Of a stretch of DNA of 64,000 bases, positions 22,181 through 31,274 are shown piece by piece. Made by a program: the position numbers and the translations under genes. The notes below the pieces were generated by a model that did not search any database, was not told the DNA's origin, and saw only the letters and a list, made by a program, of their open reading frames with translations. This DNA comes from Pseudomonas sp. CFBP13508 (lineage in GTDB: Bacteria > Pseudomonadota > Gammaproteobacteria > Pseudomonadales > Pseudomonadaceae), in assembly GCF_005233515.1 (NCBI RefSeq), contig NZ_QFZZ01000008.1, positions 1-64,000 on the forward strand, written 5' to 3'. Position 1 is the stretch's first letter; every line of letters begins with the position of its first letter.

Positions 22181-25118
22181 CCTGACCCAGATGATCCTGG
22201 TCAGCGCCGCCTACCTGGCGGCGCTGTTCGGCGTGGCTTGGGTCAGCGAACGGGGCATGATCCCGCGCGCGATCATTCGCCACCCGTTGACCTACACCTT
22301 GTCGCTGGGGGTTTACGCCAGTGCCTGGGCGTTCTACGGCACGGTGGGCCTGGCCTATCAATATGGTTACGGCTTTCTGTCCAGTTATCTCGGCGTGTCC
22401 GGTGCGTTTCTGCTGGCGCCGGTGCTGCTTTATCCGATCCTGAAAATCACCCGCACCTATCAACTGTCGTCGCTGGCCGACCTGTTTGCCTTCCGCTTTC
22501 GCAGCACCTGGGCCGGTGCGCTGACCACGATTTTCATGCTGATTGGCGTCTTGCCATTGCTTGCCTTGCAGATTCAGGCCGTGGCCGATTCGATCGGCAT
22601 CCTCACCGGCGAGCGCGTGCAGAGTCGCGTGGCGCTGGCGTTCTGTGCGCTGATCATTCTGTTCACGATCTTCTTCGGTTCCCGGCATATCGCCACCCGT
22701 GAGAAACACGAAGGGCTGGTGTTCGCGATTGCCTTTGAGTCGATCATCAAACTGGTCGCCCTCGGCGGCGTTGGCCTGTATGCACTGTATGGGGTGTTCG
22801 ACGGGCCGCAACAGCTCGAGCTGTGGCTGCTGCAAAACCAGACCGCCCTCGCCGCCCTGCATACGCCGTTGCAGGAAGGCCCGTGGCGCACGCTGTTGCT
22901 GGTGTTCTTCGCCTCGGCGATCGTCATGCCGCACATGTATCACATGACCTTTACGGAAAACCTCAACCCGCGCTCGCTGGTCAGCGCCAGTTGGGGCCTG
23001 CCGTTGTTTCTGCTGTTGATGAGTCTCGCCGTACCGCTGATTCTCTGGGCCGGCCTGAAACTCGGCGCCACCACCGACCCGGAATATTTCACCCTCGGCA
23101 TCGGCATTGCCGCCAACAGCAAACCGCTGGCCTTGCTCGCCTACGTCGGTGGCCTGTCCGCCGCCAGTGGCCTGATCATCGTCACCACCCTGGCCTTGTC
23201 GGGCATGGCGCTGAACCACCTGGTGCTGCCGCTCTATCAACCGCCGGCCGAAGGCAACATCTACCGCTGGCTGAAATGGACCCGTCGGGCGCTGATCGTG
23301 GCGATCATCATGGCCGGTTTCGGTTTCTACCTGATGCTCGGCGTCGAGCAGGATCTGGCCAATCTCGGCATCGTCGCGTTCGTGGCGACCCTGCAATTTC
23401 TGCCCGGGGTGTTGTCGGTGCTGTACTGGCCGACCGCCAACCGCCGCGGCTTCATTGCCGGTCTGCTGGCGGGGATCACGGTCTGGGTGGTGACCATGTT
23501 GCTGCCGCTGGTCGGCAATCTGCAGGGTTTCTATATCCCGCTGCTGAACATGATCTACGTGCTCGACGACACCAGTTGGCACATGGCGGCCATCGCCTCG
23601 CTGGCCGCCAACGTGTTGATGTTCACCCTGATCTCGCTGTTCACCAATGCCAGCCCGGAAGAAGCCAGCGCCGCCGAGGCCTGCGCGGTGGATAACGTGC
23701 GCCGCCCGCAACGCCGTGAACTGCACGCAGCCTCGCCACAGGAATTCGCCACGCAACTGGCCAAACCGCTGGGCGCCAAGGCAGCGCAAAAAGAAGTCGA
23801 GCAAGCGCTGCGCGACTTGTATCTGCCCTTCGATGAACGCCGGCCTTACGCCTTGCGCCGTTTGCGCGACCGCATCGAGGCCAACCTGTCCGGCCTGATG
23901 GGGCCGAGCGTCGCGCAGGACATGGTGGAAACCTTTCTGCCTTACAAGGCGGGCGGCGAAAACTATGTCACCGAAGACATCCACTTCATTGAAAGCCGTC
24001 TCGAGGATTATCACTCGCGCCTCACAGGGCTTGCCGCCGAGCTCGACGCCCTGCGCCGCTACCACCGCCAGACCTTGCAGGAACTGCCGATGGGCGTTTG
24101 CTCGCTGGCCAAGGATCAAGAGATCCTGATGTGGAACAAGGCCATGGAAGAGCTGACCGGCATCGCCGCGCAGCGAGTGGTCGGTTCGCGCCTGAGCACC
24201 ATTGCCAACCCGTGGAAAGAATTGCTGCAAGGTTTCATCAACCTGCCCGACGAGCATTTGCACAAACAGCACCTGGCCCTCGATGGTCAGACCCGCTGGC
24301 TGAACCTGCACAAAGCGGCAATCGACGAGCCGTTGGCACCGGGTAACAGTGGTCTGGTGTTACTCGTCGAAGATTTGACCGAAACGCAGATGCTCGAAGA
24401 TAAACTGGTGCATTCCGAACGGCTGGCCAGCATCGGTCGACTCGCAGCGGGGGTAGCCCACGAAATCGGCAACCCGATCACCGGCATCGCCTGCCTGGCG
24501 CAGAACCTGCGCGAAGAGCGTGAAGATGACGGCGAGCTGACGGAAATCAGCGGGCAGATTCTCGAGCAGACCAAACGCGTCTCGCGCATCGTCCAGTCGC
24601 TGATGAGCTTCGCCCATGCCGGCAGTCATCAGCACAACGACGAACCGGTGTGTCTGGCCGAAGTCGCGCAGGACGCCATTGGCCTGCTGGCGCTGAACCG
24701 GCGCAATTTCGAAGTGCAGTTCTACAACCTGTGCGATCCCGATCATTGGGTCGAAGGCGACCCGCAACGGCTTGCCCAGGTGCTGATCAATCTGCTCTCC
24801 AACGCCCGCGACGCCTCGCCGCCGCACAGTGCGGTACGGGTCAAGAGCGAAGCCGGCGAACACACGGTCGATCTGATCGTCGAAGACGAAGGCAGCGGTA
24901 TTCCGTCGAGCATCATGGACCGATTGTTCGAACCTTTCTTCACCACCAAGGATCCGGGTGAAGGCACCGGTCTGGGCCTTGCACTGGTCTATTCCATCGT
25001 TGAAGAGCATTATGGACAAATCACCATCGACAGCCCGGCTGATGTACAAAGCCAACGCGGCACCCGTATCCGGGTGACCTTACCGCGTCATGTCGAAGCG
25101 ACGTCCGCTGTGAACTGA
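22164..25118 (+). CDS. cbrA: Sensor histidine kinase CbrA with transporter-like N-terminus
   Basis: CbrA is the sensor of the CbrAB system, which controls use of non-preferred carbon and nitrogen sources through CrcZ. At 984 residues, the first about 500 form a sodium/solute symporter (SSS) domain with about 13 membrane helices. A cytoplasmic linker, a PAS-like domain (QELPMGVCSLAKDQEILMWN, about 640-750), HisKA with His766 in VAHEIGNP, and HATPase_c (NLLSNARDA, GTGLGLALVYS) follow. The ATG at 22164 lies inside the end of cbrX; a second ATG two codons later is equally possible. The ribosome site is poor, consistent with coupling to cbrX. Confidence 0.95.
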   Translation: MPMSFSLTQMILVSAAYLAALFGVAWVSERGMIPRAIIRHPLTYTLSLGVYASAWAFYGTVGLAYQYGYGFLSSYLGVSGAFLLAPVLLYPILKITRTYQLSSLADLFAFRFRSTWAGALTTIFMLIGVLPLLALQIQAVADSIGILTGERVQSRVALAFCALIILFTIFFGSRHIATREKHEGLVFAIAFESIIKLVALGGVGLYALYGVFDGPQQLELWLLQNQTALAALHTPLQEGPWRTLLLVFFASAIVMPHMYHMTFTENLNPRSLVSASWGLPLFLLLMSLAVPLILWAGLKLGATTDPEYFTLGIGIAANSKPLALLAYVGGLSAASGLIIVTTLALSGMALNHLVLPLYQPPAEGNIYRWLKWTRRALIVAIIMAGFGFYLMLGVEQDLANLGIVAFVATLQFLPGVLSVLYWPTANRRGFIAGLLAGITVWVVTMLLPLVGNLQGFYIPLLNMIYVLDDTSWHMAAIASLAANVLMFTLISLFTNASPEEASAAEACAVDNVRRPQRRELHAASPQEFATQLAKPLGAKAAQKEVEQALRDLYLPFDERRPYALRRLRDRIEANLSGLMGPSVAQDMVETFLPYKAGGENYVTEDIHFIESRLEDYHSRLTGLAAELDALRRYHRQTLQELPMGVCSLAKDQEILMWNKAMEELTGIAAQRVVGSRLSTIANPWKELLQGFINLPDEHLHKQHLALDGQTRWLNLHKAAIDEPLAPGNSGLVLLVEDLTETQMLEDKLVHSERLASIGRLAAGVAHEIGNPITGIACLAQNLREEREDDGELTEISGQILEQTKRVSRIVQSLMSFAHAGSHQHNDEPVCLAEVAQDAIGLLALNRRNFEVQFYNLCDPDHWVEGDPQRLAQVLINLLSNARDASPPHSAVRVKSEAGEHTVDLIVEDEGSGIPSSIMDRLFEPFFTTKDPGEGTGLGLALVYSIVEEHYGQITIDSPADVQSQRGTRIRVTLPRHVEATSAVN

Positions 25119-25140
25119 GACCGTCGAGAGTATCGAATCA

Positions 25141-26577
25141 ATGCCGCACATTTTGATCGTCGAAGACGAAACAATCATCCGCTCCGCCTTGCGCCGCCTG
25201 CTGGAACGCAACCAGTACCAGGTCAGCGAAGCCGGATCAGTGCAGGAAGCACAAGAACGCTTCACCATTCCTACGTTCGATCTGATCGTCAGCGACCTGC
25301 GCCTGCCGGGTGCTCCGGGCACCGAGCTGATCAAGCTCGGCCAGGGCACGCCGGTGCTGATCATGACCAGTTACGCCAGCCTGCGCTCGGCGGTCGACTC
25401 GATGAAAATGGGCGCGGTCGATTACATCGCCAAGCCGTTCGACCACGATGAAATGCTCCAGGCGGTTGCGCGGATCCTGCGCGATCGCCAGTCGGCGCCG
25501 GCTGCCGGCGAAGCCACCGCGAGCAAGCCTGCCGCTGGCAATGGCAAAGCCGCTGTGGATAACAGCAATGGTGAAATTGGCATCATCGGCTCCTGCCCAC
25601 CGATGCAGGACCTGTACAGCAAGATCCGCAAAGTCGCGCCAACCGATTCCAACGTGTTGATTCAGGGTGAGTCCGGTACCGGTAAAGAACTGGTGGCCCG
25701 CGCTCTGCACAATCTGTCGAAACGCGCCAAGGCGCCGATGATTTCGGTGAACTGCGCGGCGATTCCGGAAAGCCTGATCGAATCCGAACTGTTCGGCCAC
25801 GAGAAAGGCGCGTTCACCGGGGCCAGTGCCGGTCGCGCCGGTCTGGTCGAAGCGGCGGACGGCGGCACCTTGTTTCTCGATGAGATCGGCGAACTGCCCC
25901 TCGAAGCCCAGGCTCGCTTGCTGCGGGTTCTGCAGGAGGGCGAAATTCGCCGCGTAGGTTCGGTGCAGTCACAGAAAGTCGATGTGCGCCTGATCGCTGC
26001 AACTCACCGCGATCTGAAGAGCCTGGCGAAAATCGGTCAGTTCCGTGAAGACCTTTATTACCGTCTGCACGTGATTGCCCTGAAGCTGCCGCCGCTGCGC
26101 GAGCGCGGCGCCGACGTCAACGAAATCGCCAATGCCTTCCTCGCTCGCCAGAGCGCGCGGATCAATCGCACCGACCTGAAATTCGCTGCCGATGCCGAAC
26201 AGGCGATCCGGCACTATTCCTGGCCGGGTAACGTCCGTGAGCTGGAAAACGCTGTCGAGCGCGCGGTGATTCTCAGCGAAAGCCCGGAGATTTCGGCCGA
26301 CCTGCTGGGCATCGACATCGAGCTGAGCGATCTGGAGGACGATGAGTTCATCGGTCTGCCGCCGCAAACCGGCGGTAACGCCAGCAACAGCAGCCATGAG
26401 CCGACCGAGGATCTGTCGCTGGAAGACTATTTCCAGCACTTCGTCCTCGAGCATCAGGACCACATGACCGAGACCGAACTGGCACGCAAACTGGGCGTCA
26501 GCCGCAAATGCCTGTGGGAACGCCGCCAGCGTCTGGGCATTCCACGGCGCAAGACCGGGGTTGCCAGCGAGAGCTGA
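25141..26577 (+). CDS. cbrB: Sigma54-dependent response regulator CbrB
   Basis: CbrB is the NtrC-type activator phosphorylated by CbrA; its main target is crcZ just downstream. A 478-residue protein, it has a receiver domain with phospho-acceptor Asp52 (VSDLRLPG), an AAA+ domain with Walker A GESGTGKE (about 176) and the sigma54-contact loop GAFTGA (about 223), and a Fis-type HTH at the C-terminus (ETELARKLGVSRKCLW). It begins 22 bases after cbrA. A CbrB-type site, a terminator and the crcZ promoter follow within 200 bases. Confidence 0.96.
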   Translation: MPHILIVEDETIIRSALRRLLERNQYQVSEAGSVQEAQERFTIPTFDLIVSDLRLPGAPGTELIKLGQGTPVLIMTSYASLRSAVDSMKMGAVDYIAKPFDHDEMLQAVARILRDRQSAPAAGEATASKPAAGNGKAAVDNSNGEIGIIGSCPPMQDLYSKIRKVAPTDSNVLIQGESGTGKELVARALHNLSKRAKAPMISVNCAAIPESLIESELFGHEKGAFTGASAGRAGLVEAADGGTLFLDEIGELPLEAQARLLRVLQEGEIRRVGSVQSQKVDVRLIAATHRDLKSLAKIGQFREDLYYRLHVIALKLPPLRERGADVNEIANAFLARQSARINRTDLKFAADAEQAIRHYSWPGNVRELENAVERAVILSESPEISADLLGIDIELSDLEDDEFIGLPPQTGGNASNSSHEPTEDLSLEDYFQHFVLEHQDHMTETELARKLGVSRKCLWERRQRLGIPRRKTGVASES

Positions 26578-26624
26578 GCGTTACCCACCGCGTGCGCGGG
26601 TAACGCATGACAATGTGAAAAAAC

Positions 26625-26650
26625 TGTTACCGCAGTCGATTCACGTAACA
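26625..26650. promoter_or_regulatory. CbrB-type upstream activating site for crcZ
   Basis: This is a perfect inverted repeat, TGTTAC-N14-GTAACA, placed about 110 bases upstream of the sigma54 promoter, as enhancer sites are. A related pair, GTTAC-N15-GTAAC (26580-26604), just after the cbrB stop may be a second, weaker site, or a small hairpin. The spacing agrees with the known CbrB recognition pattern. Confidence 0.75.
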
Positions 26651-26652
26651 GA

Positions 26653-26689
26653 AGCCGGGGTTATCGGTAACGAAACCCCGGCTTTTTTT
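26653..26689 (+). terminator. Rho-independent terminator of cbrB
   Basis: The stem AGCCGGGGTT/AACCCCGGCT is followed by seven T. It stands between the CbrB site and the crcZ promoter, so crcZ is transcribed on its own. Confidence 0.9.
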
Positions 26690-26747
26690 CGCCCCTGCAA
26701 AACGGTTATATCGACCTAACCCCTTGTTTTACTGGGCTTGGCAAAAG

Positions 26748-26764
26748 TTGGCACGCACCCTGCT
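26748..26764 (+). promoter_or_regulatory. Sigma54 promoter of crcZ
   Basis: TTGGCACGCACCCTGCT has GG at 26750-26751 and GC at 26762-26763, with the required 10-base gap. The transcription start is then expected at about 26775. Confidence 0.9.
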
Positions 26765-26775
26765 ATATGTTTGGT

Positions 26776-27145
26776 ACAAGAACAATAACAAGCAATGCAC
26801 AAGACAATAAAAATAAGACGAATCGACTCACGCACAATAAAAACAAGACGGCGAGAGGCGCAGCTAACTGATTCTTTTGGAGAGGCGTTGTATTTGGGGC
26901 TTGCCCCACGACCAGGCCGAGAACAACAAAAACTGTCCTAAGACAGAGCCTGTACTGGTTGGATCGAGAGATCACTGCAATTCAGCGACCAAAGCAATCC
27001 GTTTGCTCTTGGCTCCCGATTGGGAGGGTCACGAGGGAAACACTTCGTGGCGAGGGCACTCAACAAAAACAAGAAGCCCGAATCAATAATAAAAAGAGCA
27101 CGCAACTACTTCTTGGGGAGCTTCGGCTCCCCTTGTAGTTTCTCC
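26776..27145 (+). ncRNA. crcZ: CrcZ, decoy RNA for Hfq/Crc
   Basis: This RNA of about 370 nucleotides is made when CbrAB is active. It titrates Hfq and Crc and so relieves catabolite repression. I count six clusters of the AANAANAA motif: 26778-26791, 26806-26817, 26836-26847, 26922-26932, 27062-27075 and 27081-27096. The gene lies between cbrB and pcnB as in all pseudomonads studied, has a sigma54 promoter, and ends in a strong hairpin. Short open frames on both strands inside it lack ribosome sites and are not genes. The exact 5' end is inferred from the promoter. Confidence 0.93.
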
Positions 27146-27147
27146 CT
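27104..27147 (+). terminator. Terminator of crcZ
   Basis: GGGGAGC-TTCG-GCTCCCC is a stem closed by a stable tetraloop, with an outer pairing AACTAC/GTAGTT around it. TTTCTCCCTT follows. Confidence 0.8.
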
Positions 27148-27245
27148 TCTGCAAAAAATCCTCCGCTCTACCCCCGCTTCACCCTTGTAGCTTGCGGCTT
27201 TCAGCTCGAATCTGCTGTCTCCTACACCATCCCCCGACTAAATGC

Positions 27246-27251
27246 TAGAAT
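27246..27251 (+). promoter_or_regulatory. Extended -10 box of the pcnB promoter
   Basis: TGCTAGAAT is a strong extended -10 element, with no clear -35 box. It would start transcription near 27258. This excludes translation from the open codons at 27242 and supports the ATG at 27314 (or the ATG at 27263). A partial copy of the GTAGCTTGC-type repeat lies just upstream (27183-27211). Confidence 0.55.
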
Positions 27252-27313
27252 CTGCGCCCATCATGCGGTCATTCTTTTGGTATGGCCGAACATTCCTTCA
27301 AACAGTGCATCCC

Positions 27314-28714
27314 ATGCTGAAGAAGCTGTTCCAGTCATTCCGAACTCCCGTGCGTCGTACGCAACACATCCGCAGCACCCCTGAAGTGCTCAACAGCGGC
27401 CAACATTCGCTGCAGAAAACGCAGTTCAGCCGCTATGCGGTGAATATCGTCGAACGCCTGCAAGGTGCCGGTTACCAGGCTTATCTGGTCGGTGGTTGCG
27501 TGCGTGACATGCTGCTGGGCATCACGCCCAAGGACTTCGACGTCGCCACCAGTGCCACCCCCGAGCAGGTGCGCGCCGAATTCCGCAATGCGCGGATCAT
27601 CGGTCGCCGGTTCAAGCTGGTGCACATCCATTTCGGTCGCGAAATCATTGAAGTCGCGACCTTCCGCGCCAACCACCCGGTCAACGAAGACGACGAAGAC
27701 AGCAACCAGTCTTCGCGCAACGAGAGCGGGCGGATTCTGCGCGACAACGTCTACGGCACCCTGGAAGAAGACGCGCAACGTCGCGACTTCACCATTAACG
27801 CCCTGTATTACGATCCGGTCAGCGAGCGCATCCTCGACTACGCCAACGGCGTGCACGACATCCGCAATCACCTGATCCGTCTGATCGGCGACCCCAAGCA
27901 GCGTTATCAGGAAGATCCGGTGCGCATGCTGCGCGCGGTGCGTTTTGCCGCCAAGCTCAACTTCGGCATCGAGAAGCACACCGTGCAGCCGATCCGTGAA
28001 CTGGCGCCGATGCTGCGCGAGATTCCGTCGGCGCGGCTGTTCGAAGAAGTGCTCAAGCTGTTCCTCTCCGGCCACGGCGCGATCACCTTTGAAATGCTGG
28101 TCGACCTGCAACTGTTCGCACCGCTGTTCCCGGCCAGTGCCGAGGCGCTGGAATACAACCCGGAATACACCCATACGCTGATCAGCGAAGCGCTGACCAA
28201 CACCGATCTGCGCATCAAGCAGAACAAACCGGTGACCCCGGCGTTCCTCTTTGCCGCCTTGCTCTGGCCGGCGCTGCCGGCGCGAGTGCTGCGTCTGCAG
28301 GAACGTGGCATGCCGCCGATTCCGGCGATGCAGGAAGCGGCTCATGAGCTGATCGCCGAACAGTGCCAGCGCATCGCGATTCCGAAGCGCTTCACCATGC
28401 CGATCCGCGAAATCTGGGACATGCAGGAACGCCTGCCACGGCGCAGCGGCAAACGCGCCGACCTGTTGCTGGACAACCCGCGCTTCCGTGCCGGTTACGA
28501 TTTCCTGCTGCTGCGTGAAAGCGCCGGCGAGGAGACCGATGGCCTCGGCGAGTGGTGGACCGATTATCAGGACGCCAACGACAGCGAGCGTCGCGACATG
28601 ATCCGCGACCTCAGCGGCAAGGGCGACGATGCCAGCGGCGCGCCACGCAAACGTCGCCGCAGCGGCGGTTCCAAGCGCAAGCGCGCCGGTGCTTCGAGCG
28701 CGACGGGCGAGTAA
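27314..28714 (+). CDS. pcnB: Poly(A) polymerase I
   Basis: PcnB adds 3' poly(A) tails that promote RNA decay. It has 466 residues from the ATG at 27314. The nucleotidyltransferase motif is VGGCVRDMLLG with the metal aspartates in DFD (about residue 75), followed by the RRDFTINALYYD motif and the RNA-binding helices (RMLRAVRFAAKLNF). The C-terminus is very basic (KRRRSGGSKRKRAG), as in this family. The gene lies directly behind crcZ, and folK follows by 3 bases, so the two are cotranscribed. Confidence 0.95.
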   Translation: MLKKLFQSFRTPVRRTQHIRSTPEVLNSGQHSLQKTQFSRYAVNIVERLQGAGYQAYLVGGCVRDMLLGITPKDFDVATSATPEQVRAEFRNARIIGRRFKLVHIHFGREIIEVATFRANHPVNEDDEDSNQSSRNESGRILRDNVYGTLEEDAQRRDFTINALYYDPVSERILDYANGVHDIRNHLIRLIGDPKQRYQEDPVRMLRAVRFAAKLNFGIEKHTVQPIRELAPMLREIPSARLFEEVLKLFLSGHGAITFEMLVDLQLFAPLFPASAEALEYNPEYTHTLISEALTNTDLRIKQNKPVTPAFLFAALLWPALPARVLRLQERGMPPIPAMQEAAHELIAEQCQRIAIPKRFTMPIREIWDMQERLPRRSGKRADLLLDNPRFRAGYDFLLLRESAGEETDGLGEWWTDYQDANDSERRDMIRDLSGKGDDASGAPRKRRRSGGSKRKRAGASSATGE

Positions 28715-28717
28715 GCG

Positions 28718-29203
28718 ATGGAACGCATCTACATCGGCCTGGGCAGCAACCTCGCTGACCCGGCCGACCAGTTGCGCAGCGCCATCGCGGCGCTGGGGCA
28801 ATTGCCGCAGACGAGCCTTGCCGGCGTCTCAGCCTTTTATCAAAGCGATTCGCTGTTGCCGGGCCAGCCTCGTTACACCAATGCCGTCGCAGCCCTCGAC
28901 AGTTCGCTCGCACCGATCGAGCTGCTCGACGCCTTGCAAGCGATCGAAAACGCTCAGGGCCGCGAGCGTCTTGAGCGCTGGGGGCCACGCACGCTGGATC
29001 TGGATATTCTGCTGTTCGGCGATCGCCTGATCGATGAGCCACGGCTGAAGGTCCCGCATTACCAGATTCAGGAGCGGGCGTTCGTTCTCTATCCCCTCGC
29101 TGAACTGGCACCGCAGGATCTGCGCCTTGCCGATGGCCGCACACTGACAGAGCTGCTGGCCGCCTGCGCGTTTGTCGGCCTTGAGCGCATATCCCACGCC
29201 TGA
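28718..29203 (+). CDS. folK: Hydroxymethyl-dihydropterin pyrophosphokinase
   Basis: FolK transfers pyrophosphate from ATP to 6-hydroxymethyl-7,8-dihydropterin in folate synthesis. At 161 residues it has YIGLGSNL at the start, the family signature RWGPRTLDLDILLFG (about 86-100) with the two Mg-binding aspartates, and PHYQIQERAFVLYPL. It is directly downstream of pcnB. panBC follow after a 400-base gap with their own likely promoter. Confidence 0.96.
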   Translation: MERIYIGLGSNLADPADQLRSAIAALGQLPQTSLAGVSAFYQSDSLLPGQPRYTNAVAALDSSLAPIELLDALQAIENAQGRERLERWGPRTLDLDILLFGDRLIDEPRLKVPHYQIQERAFVLYPLAELAPQDLRLADGRTLTELLAACAFVGLERISHA

Positions 29204-29216
29204 CACGAATCCGTCG

Positions 29217-29303
29217 TGTAGGAGCTGCGGAACGCTGCGATCTTTTGGTCTTGATGCTAAAAATCAAAAGATCGCAGCCTCGTTTCACTCGACAGCTCCT
29301 ACA
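29217..29303. repeat. Inverted repeat, TAGGAGCTG...CAGCTCCTA family, copy 2
   Basis: TGTAGGAGCT/AGCTCCTACA forms the outer arms, with CGCTGCGATCTTTTG/CAAAAGATCGCAGCC inside. It lies 13 bases after the folK stop and probably folds into a long hairpin in the folK transcript, so it may also end or protect it. Confidence 0.85.
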
Positions 29304-29428
29304 GTTGATCGGGTGAGATTCACTATTATTGTCAGACAAAAATCCCCCGAATCAGGCCCGCCGCGCCGCTGAATCGCATCAGTAACGCCGGTAACACCGC
29401 CCGCGTAACAATGCGGTAACACACGCAA

Positions 29429-29457
29429 TTGACTTCCTGTTGGCTCATCACGACTAT
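29429..29457 (+). promoter_or_regulatory. Possible sigma70 promoter of panBC
   Basis: TTGACT (29429-29434), a 17-base spacer and GACTAT (29452-29457) would start transcription about 140 bases before panB. The rest of the gene-free stretch 29304-29602 shows several GTAAC repeats (GGTAACACC, CGTAACAATG, GGTAACACA) but no other clear element. Confidence 0.4.
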
Positions 29458-29602
29458 AGGCGTCCCGCTGCCGCCAACCCGGCATGAACGGGCGCAATCC
29501 AGGCCTTTCAAAGCACGACACAAGACCGTGCGCCTGAGTAGATGAAGAATCACGCGCGTGACTCGCAGCAGTTTGCAGAGCGCCTGAACGAGGATTTTTT
29601 AC

Positions 29603-30403
29603 ATGCCAGCCATCACCCTGACCACGCTCCAGAGCCTCAAGCAGAAAGGTGAAAAAATCACCATGCTGACCTGCTATGACGCGACCTTCGCCCATGCCTG
29701 CAACGAGGCCGGTGTCGAAGTGCTGCTGGTCGGCGACTCCCTCGGCATGGTCCTGCAGGGGCACGACAGCACCCTGCCGGTGACCACGGCGGAAATGGCC
29801 TACCACGTCGCCAGCGTCAAGCGTGGCAATGGCGATGCGCTGATCCTCGCCGACCTGCCGTTCATGGCCAACGCCACCCTCGAACAGACCATGAACAACA
29901 GCGCCATGCTGATGCAGGCCGGTGCGCACATGGTCAAGGTTGAAGGTCAACTGTGGCTGGCGGAGTCGATCCGCCTGCTTGCCGAGCGCGGTGTGCCGGT
30001 GTGTGCGCACATGGGCCTGACCCCGCAAGCAGTGAACATCCTCGGTGGCTATAAAGTGCAGGGCCGCAACGAGAATCAGGCGCGGCAGATGCGTGCCGAT
30101 GCGATCGCGCTGGAGCAGGCCGGTGCGGCCATGCTGTTGCTCGAGTGCGTGCCGAGCGAACTGGCAGCAGAAATCAGCCAGGCCGTGGGCATTCCGGTGA
30201 TCGGTATCGGTGCCGGCAACGCCACCGACGGCCAGGTGCTGGTATTGCACGACATGCTCGGCCTGTCGATCACCGGCCGCGTGCCCAAATTCGTCAAGAA
30301 CTTCATGCAAGGTCAGGACAGCATCCAGTCCGCGCTGAAGGCTTACGTCAGCGAAGTCAAAGCCACCACGTTCCCCGGCATCGAACACGGATTCTCTGCA
30401 TGA
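29603..30403 (+). CDS. panB: 3-methyl-2-oxobutanoate hydroxymethyltransferase
   Basis: PanB makes ketopantoate from the valine precursor 2-oxoisovalerate and methylene-THF, the first step of pantothenate synthesis. At 266 residues it has MLTCYDATFAHACNEAG, VGDSLGMVLQGHDSTLPVT (metal aspartate), KVEGQ and GIGAGNATDGQVLV, all as in the family. GAGGA is upstream of the ATG. Its TGA overlaps the panC ATG. Confidence 0.96.
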   Translation: MPAITLTTLQSLKQKGEKITMLTCYDATFAHACNEAGVEVLLVGDSLGMVLQGHDSTLPVTTAEMAYHVASVKRGNGDALILADLPFMANATLEQTMNNSAMLMQAGAHMVKVEGQLWLAESIRLLAERGVPVCAHMGLTPQAVNILGGYKVQGRNENQARQMRADAIALEQAGAAMLLLECVPSELAAEISQAVGIPVIGIGAGNATDGQVLVLHDMLGLSITGRVPKFVKNFMQGQDSIQSALKAYVSEVKATTFPGIEHGFSA

Positions 30404-31260
30404 ACACCGTCAAAACCGTACGCGAACTGCGTGCCGCCGTCGCCCGCGCGCGCAGTGAAGGCAAGCGCATCGGCTTCGTGCCGACCATGGGCAACCTGCA
30501 CAGCGGCCACGTAGCACTGATCACCAAAGCTACCCAGCGAGTGGATTTCGTCGTCGCGAGTATTTTCGTCAACCCGTTGCAGTTCGGCGCCGGCGAAGAC
30601 CTCGACAAATACCCGCGCACCCTCGCCGCCGATCAGGAAAAGCTCCTCGAAGCCGGTTGCGACCTGCTGTTTGCGCCGACGGTTGAAGAGATGTACCCGG
30701 ACGGCATGGCCGGACAAACCCGGGTCAGTGTGCCGCAATTGTCCGAAGGCCTGTGTGGCGCCAGCCGTCCAGGGCACTTCGAAGGTGTGGCGACCGTAGT
30801 CAGCAAGCTGTTCAACATGGTCCAGCCGGATCTGGCGATTTTCGGCCAGAAGGATTACCAGCAACTGGCGGTGATCCGCGCACTGGTGCATGACCTGAAC
30901 ATGCCGATCCAGATCATCGGCGAGCCGACCGTGCGTGCAGCGGACGGTCTGGCGCTGTCGTCGCGCAACGGCTTCCTCAGTGAAGATCAACGCGCGGTGG
31001 CACCTGTGGTGTATCGCGTGCTGAGCAGCATTGCCGAAGCGATCAAGCAAGGTGAGCGTGATTACCCGGCGCTGATCGCTGCGCAGTCGCAGGTGCTGGA
31101 AGCGGCGGGGCTGCGTCCGGACTATCTGGAAATACGCCATGGCCTGACGTTGCGTCCGGCGACGGTGGAAGATCGCGATCTGGTGATTCTCGCGGCGGCG
31201 TTCCTCGGCACTACGCGGCTGATCGACAACCTGCACCTGAACCTCGATAGCCCGATTTAA
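30400..31260 (+). CDS. panC: Pantothenate synthetase (pantoate-beta-alanine ligase)
   Basis: PanC joins pantoate and beta-alanine using ATP. At 286 residues it has the HIGH-like motif PTMGNLHSGHVALI (about 27-40), FGQKDYQQL and the KMSKS-equivalent LSSRNGFLS. I take the ATG at 30400, which overlaps the panB stop (ATGA); the long open frame upstream is out-of-frame panB. A REP doublet follows. Confidence 0.96.
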   Translation: MNTVKTVRELRAAVARARSEGKRIGFVPTMGNLHSGHVALITKATQRVDFVVASIFVNPLQFGAGEDLDKYPRTLAADQEKLLEAGCDLLFAPTVEEMYPDGMAGQTRVSVPQLSEGLCGASRPGHFEGVATVVSKLFNMVQPDLAIFGQKDYQQLAVIRALVHDLNMPIQIIGEPTVRAADGLALSSRNGFLSEDQRAVAPVVYRVLSSIAEAIKQGERDYPALIAAQSQVLEAAGLRPDYLEIRHGLTLRPATVEDRDLVILAAAFLGTTRLIDNLHLNLDSPI

Positions 31261-31274
31261 GCAGCAACGAATTT

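Noticed and set aside
26763..27089. Two 70-codon frames on opposite strands inside CrcZ
   Set aside because: They lack ribosome sites, have low-complexity Lys/Asn-rich composition from the A-rich motifs, and lie within a known non-coding RNA locus.
27242..27313. N-terminal extension of pcnB from 27242
   Set aside because: A strong extended -10 box (27246-27251) covers this start, so the codons would lie at or before the transcription start.
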